This document shows positions 14,190 to 16,189 of a stretch of DNA of 16,189 nucleotides, one piece after another. Under the pieces are notes generated by a model. It was given only the letters and a program-made list of their open reading frames with translations. It did no database searches and had not been told where the DNA came from. Both the position numbers and the translations under genes were made by a program. The stretch lies in NCBI RefSeq assembly GCF_027857615.1, contig NZ_JAQIFT010000072.1, forward strand, positions 1 through 16,189, written 5' to 3'. Origin of the DNA: Holtiella tumoricola (GTDB taxonomy: Bacteria; Bacillota; Clostridia; Lachnospirales; Cellulosilyticaceae). Positions within the stretch are counted from its first letter, which is position 1. Each line of letters begins with the position of its first letter.

Positions 14190-14226
14190 CCAATTTATAC
14201 ACAAAATGTGGATAAATTGGGGATAA
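14190..14226. promoter_or_regulatory. Inverted pair of DnaA-box 9-mers
   Basis: TTATACACA (14195-14203, plus) and TTATCCACA (14215-14207, minus) both match the TTATNCACA DnaA-box consensus. They face each other across three bases. A third, one-mismatch copy (TTATCCCCA, minus) lies at 14226-14218. The same bases form a hairpin with 14-base arms (14190-14203 with 14207-14220, one mismatch). The site lies between convergent genes. Whether DnaA binds is not shown. Confidence 0.45.
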
Positions 14227-14232
14227 GTATAA

Positions 14233-14279
14233 AAATAAGTCTTTAAAAATCATAATTTATGATTTTTAAAGACTTATTT
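14233..14279. terminator. Bidirectional terminator, 22-bp perfect hairpin
   Basis: Bases 14233-14254 pair perfectly with 14258-14279 around a three-base loop. The arms are AT-rich, with A-rich 5' and T-rich 3' flanks, so either strand can present a hairpin plus U tract. It separates the convergent Nudix gene and the Cys-containing helical protein gene. Confidence 0.75.
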
Positions 14280-14284
14280 AAATG

Positions 14285-14689
14285 CTATTTTAATGAATAT
14301 TTCCCTAAAATATTTGTACGTGCCTTTTCATTTTCTACGACAGAAGAAAGTGAAATGCCTAATGTATTTGCAAGGGCTCCTAGATAGAATAGGACACGTC
14401 CCATTTCTTTTTCTATGGATTCATTACAATCAGGGCATGGATAGCCTTCAAGATGAGTACTTAGAAGGGATTTTAATTCCTCGGAACTGGAAATGCTAGA
14501 AAAATCTAATTGTTGCTTAGCAGTTTCGAGTTTTATACACCCGCACATAGTTGCTGATTTTGATATGGCTCGGTTTAAACGAGCAGAAGCATCTTGTAAT
14601 TTTGTCATTTGATCTAGTATACTTTTATTGCGTAAAATTAAGTCATCTATAAAGTTCTGAAATTGTTCAAGTTCAGTAGACTCTATCAT
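14285..14689 (-). CDS. Conserved clostridial helical protein with CGC and CPDC motifs
   Basis: The protein (134 residues from ATG 14689) is mainly helical. Residues 18-50 include ILRNKSILDQMTKLQDASAR and end at CGC (49-51). CPDC lies at 85-88, so four Cys could form a metal site. A final helical segment EKEMGRVLFYLGALANTLGIS resembles a stretch seen in MazG-like helical bundles. I recall related Firmicutes proteins filed under DUF1573-type labels; function is unknown. A frame open to 14812 exists, but its N-terminal part spans the promoter, so it is not used. AGGAG lies 11 bases before ATG 14689 and only two before ATG 14698 (137 residues); either start is possible. Confidence 0.75.
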   Translation of the reverse strand: MIESTELEQFQNFIDDLILRNKSILDQMTKLQDASARLNRAISKSATMCGCIKLETAKQQLDFSSISSSEELKSLLSTHLEGYPCPDCNESIEKEMGRVLFYLGALANTLGISLSSVVENEKARTNILGKYSLK

Positions 14690-14736
14690 TTTAAACATCA
14701 CTCCTAAACCATAACGTTGGTGTATCTTTAGATAGT

Positions 14737-14745
14737 AGTATAGCA
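14737..14745 (-). promoter_or_regulatory. Extended -10 promoter of the helical protein gene
   Basis: On the minus strand TGC precedes TATACT (14742-14737). The best -35, TTCAAA (14764-14759), is weak. The start would leave about 40 bases before ATG 14689, which supports the shorter protein. Confidence 0.55.
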
Positions 14746-14828
14746 TAAATGGAAAGATTTTGAAAGTTGTAAAACTAATAGATGGATAAAAAAACCAAAA
14801 AAAAATATACAAACTTTTAGTGAATTTA

Positions 14829-14837
14829 TGTTATAAT
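14829..14837 (+). promoter_or_regulatory. Extended -10 promoter of the YgjP-like gene
   Basis: TGT precedes a perfect TATAAT (14832-14837); no good -35 lies at 17 bases. The predicted start is about 43 bases before the ATG at 14887. This promoter diverges from the one at 14737-14745. Confidence 0.6.
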
Positions 14838-14886
14838 ACTACATTGTACAGTAAGAGGACAGAATATATAAGTAAAGAGGTATGAT

Positions 14887-15567
14887 ATGAAACTAAGTTT
14901 TAATTTTGAAGGAACCAAGATCGATTATGACCTAACATACAAAAAAAGAACTAGCATTGCTATTAATGTAGATGAAGATGGTAGTGTTAAAGTGTTAGCT
15001 CCTGTAGGTACACCTCTATTTAGTGTCATGGATAAAGTAAAGGGGAATGCAGATTGGATCTTAGGTGAACTTTTACGTATACAACGTGCAAAAGAATATG
15101 CAAATCACTGTATGTATTTAGGTAAAAACTATGGAATTGAATTTGTAGAAGATGAAACAAAGGAAAATCCTGTTGTTAAATTAGTAAGAGGAAAATTTGT
15201 TGTTGAAGGACAAAATATTACTAAAGAAACAATGATGTTGCCTTTATGTGAATGGTACATAACAAAAACAATGAGTAAACTTAAAGAACGCGTAAAAGTT
15301 TATAATGAGCAATTTGAAAAAATGCCAAAGAAAGTTGATGTGAAAATACTTCAAAATAGACTTTGGTATATAGACGAAGATCAAATCATTTTCGATGTGA
15401 ATATTGGAGTAGGCCCTGTGAATTTAATTGACAGTGTTTTAGTAGAAGCACTTTGTAGATTTAATGGAATCGAAGATAGTAATAGTGTTTTAGCTAAAAT
15501 GGTACCTGAATCAGAACAAGCAAGAGAATGGGTAAATATAAATAAAGATCGTTTTATCTTTAGATAA
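14887..15567 (+). CDS. YgjP/DUF45-fold protein with a destroyed metallopeptidase active site
   Basis: The 226-residue protein lines up along its length with the YgjP-like (PF01863, M48-type) metallopeptidase family. The N-terminal beta region is SIAINVDEDGSVKVLAPVGTP (23-43), followed by the helix ending in ADWILGEL (55-62) and YLGKNYGIEF (77-86). The C-terminal LWYIDEDQIIFDVNI (159-173) aligns with the WGSC-to-N-W-R-L segment. Where the family has HELxH, this protein reads EALCR (187-191). Both zinc-binding His and the catalytic Glu are replaced, and the third-ligand NHS is EDS (196-198). The frame is intact with a good ribosome binding site (AAGAGG, six bases before ATG), so it looks like a conserved pseudoenzyme rather than decay. 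It may bind a partner or peptide without cutting. Confidence 0.8.
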   Translation: MKLSFNFEGTKIDYDLTYKKRTSIAINVDEDGSVKVLAPVGTPLFSVMDKVKGNADWILGELLRIQRAKEYANHCMYLGKNYGIEFVEDETKENPVVKLVRGKFVVEGQNITKETMMLPLCEWYITKTMSKLKERVKVYNEQFEKMPKKVDVKILQNRLWYIDEDQIIFDVNIGVGPVNLIDSVLVEALCRFNGIEDSNSVLAKMVPESEQAREWVNINKDRFIFR

Positions 15568-15590
15568 TGCTTTCGAGTATTATCTTTTTT
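15563..15590 (+). terminator. Rho-independent terminator overlapping the YgjP-like stop codon
   Basis: An 8-bp stem (15563-15570 with 15577-15584, one G-T pair) with loop TTTCGA is followed by T15585-T15590. The TAA stop (15565-15567) lies in the 5' arm. Confidence 0.8.
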
Positions 15591-15632
15591 CTATAAATTC
15601 TATAATGGATATAACTTATAGAAAAAAGATAA
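15580..15632. repeat. 17-bp perfect inverted repeat overlapping the terminator
   Basis: Bases 15580-15596 and 15616-15632 are perfect reverse complements around a 19-base spacer. The left arm reuses the 3' arm and T run of the preceding terminator, so the two foldings exclude each other. On the minus strand it could act as a terminator of its own. Confidence 0.6.
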
Positions 15633-15642
15633 ATAGATATTA

Positions 15643-15691
15643 AGAAGAAGTTTCATGTGTATAAATAATATAGCATGTAACTTCTTTTTTT
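15643..15691 (+). terminator. Second terminator-like hairpin before the tRNA promoter
   Basis: A stem of about 15 bp with one mismatch (15643-15657 with 15674-15688) has a 16-base loop, and its 3' arm merges into a run of seven T (15685-15691). It shields the tRNA/rRNA promoter from upstream transcription. The loop contains the 9-mer TTATACACA on the minus strand (15664-15656). Confidence 0.5.
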
Positions 15692-15773
15692 ATACTAAGA
15701 AAGTTGAGAATTTACAGGAAAAATATAGGAAAGTTTGATTTAAAAAAGACGACAAAAAAATGCAGAAAAACTG

Positions 15774-15802
15774 TTGACATACATATGCACTTTTAGTATA
15801 CT
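15774..15802 (+). promoter_or_regulatory. Strong sigma-A promoter for tRNA-Ala and probable rRNA operon
   Basis: TTGACA (15774-15779) is a perfect -35, and TATACT (15797-15802) a near-perfect -10, at exactly 17 bases. An A-rich tract (15742-15770) upstream resembles an UP element. Transcription should begin near 15809, about 48 bases before the tRNA. The leader contains a 5-bp inverted repeat GTCAG/CTGAC (15810-15814 with 15831-15835). This is the best promoter in the window. Confidence 0.85.
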
Positions 15803-15856
15803 TCATAGAGTCAGCGGCGGGCGTAAAGCACTGACACAAATAGAATATCCCATTTT

Positions 15857-15929
15857 GGGGGCGTAGCTCAGCTGGGAGAGCACCTGCCTTGCACGCAGGG
15901 GGTCAAGGGTTCGAACCCCTTCGTCTCCA
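15857..15929 (+). tRNA. tRNA-Ala (anticodon TGC)
   Basis: All four arms can be drawn over 73 bases: acceptor 15857-15863 with 15922-15928, D arm GCTC/GAGC, anticodon stem CCTGC/GCAGG, and T arm AAGGG/CCCTT around TTCGAAC. The anticodon TGC is at 15890-15892. The G3-T70 wobble pair, the identity element for alanyl-tRNA synthetase, is present. Discriminator A is at 15929 and the CCA tail is not encoded (next bases TTG). Confidence 0.97.
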
Positions 15930-15930
15930 T

Positions 15931-15946
15931 TGTCCATAATTGGACA
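15931..15946 (+). repeat. Short hairpin after tRNA-Ala
   Basis: TGTCC and GGACA form a 5-bp inverted repeat around ATAATT directly after the tRNA 3' end. There is no T run, so it is more likely a processing or spacer hairpin than a terminator. Confidence 0.4.
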
Positions 15947-15950
15947 ACAT

Positions 15951-16189
15951 TGTACTTTGAAAACTAAACATAATCAAATAATAGATTTGAAAGAAATTTT
16001 GAATCTACAATTTAACCGATAACGAAGTTCTTAATTTATTGAACGTTAGTGAAAATAAATTTTAGAAATTCGAAATACTATATTACAGATTGTTAGTTTT
16101 GTAGAAACGTTACAAGATGTTATATCAGTAAAATTAATACTTATTCTGTTATATTTAACAAGAACAAGGCAAATATTCAATGACACAAT
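15951..16189 (+). other. rRNA-operon leader or spacer with boxA-like element (continues outside the window)
   Basis: The 20 bases at 15951-15970, centred on CTTTGAAAACTAAAC, match the antitermination region found before 16S genes and in 16S-23S spacers of Firmicutes. The following 220 bases are AT-rich with short inverted repeats (TAGATT and AATCTA near 15983-16010) and no reading frame. No mature 16S or 23S start is reached, so either may follow. With no 16S upstream, the tRNA appears to be the first gene of the operon. Confidence 0.65.

Noticed and set aside
14293..14499. Plus-strand frame of 68 codons opposite the helical protein gene
   Set aside because: Antisense shadow of a conserved gene, without a promoter or ribosome binding site.
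14690..14812. N-terminal hydrophobic extension of the helical protein, suggesting a membrane anchor
   Set aside because: This stretch holds the extended -10 promoter and ribosome binding site of the shorter gene, so it is untranslated.

Overview
The window reads as chromosomal DNA of a low-GC, spore-former-type member of the Clostridia. The evidence is AT-rich intergenic DNA, strong AGGAGG ribosome binding sites, the Firmicutes-type order acpS, (nnr), YdcC/GerS-like lipoprotein, alr, ndoAI, ndoA, a ClpC-class unfoldase, and a tRNA-Ala followed by a Firmicutes-type rRNA leader. A Lachnospirales or Cellulosilyticum-like host is my guess from gene style; I could not test it.

Layout. (1) 1-500: the 3' end of one Cys-Gly-rich mini-protein gene and a complete tandem paralogue, closed by a terminator. 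(2) 593-5664: a dense forward cluster. It holds a coiled-coil protein of unknown role, acpS, nnr, a GerS/YdcC-like lipoprotein, alr, a short antitoxin and the MazF-type RNase NdoA, and ends at a clear terminator. The antitoxin has only the toxin-binding part and no DNA-binding domain. (3) 5700-10749: a coiled-coil zinc-ribbon protein and clpC, then a small beta-rich protein with its own terminator, then radA. (4) 10843-12678: a YeiH/UPF0324-type membrane transporter with a two-helix membrane protein directly behind it. (5) 12760-14812: cutC (minus), a Nudix hydrolase (plus) and a conserved Cys-containing helical protein (minus). The last two converge on a tight inverted pair of DnaA-box 9-mers and a 22-bp perfect hairpin. 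(6) 14829-15691: a YgjP/DUF45-fold protein that has lost its zinc-protease active site, followed by stacked inverted repeats. (7) 15774-16189: a consensus sigma-A promoter, tRNA-Ala(TGC) and a boxA-like rRNA leader or spacer running off the end.

How the genes fit together. Region 2 links acyl-carrier-protein activation, NAD(P)H repair, a probable spore-germination lipoprotein and D-alanine supply for the wall to a growth-arrest RNase. Region 3 is a protein quality control and DNA repair neighbourhood, although the usual ctsR, mcsA and mcsB partners of clpC are not here. Most remaining genes have their own promoter and terminator. No mobile element, CRISPR array or phage gene was seen. The points most worth a second look are the headless antitoxin, the inactivated YgjP-type peptidase, the DnaA-box pair, the repeat-variable Cys-Gly proteins, and the tRNA-first start of a probable rRNA operon.
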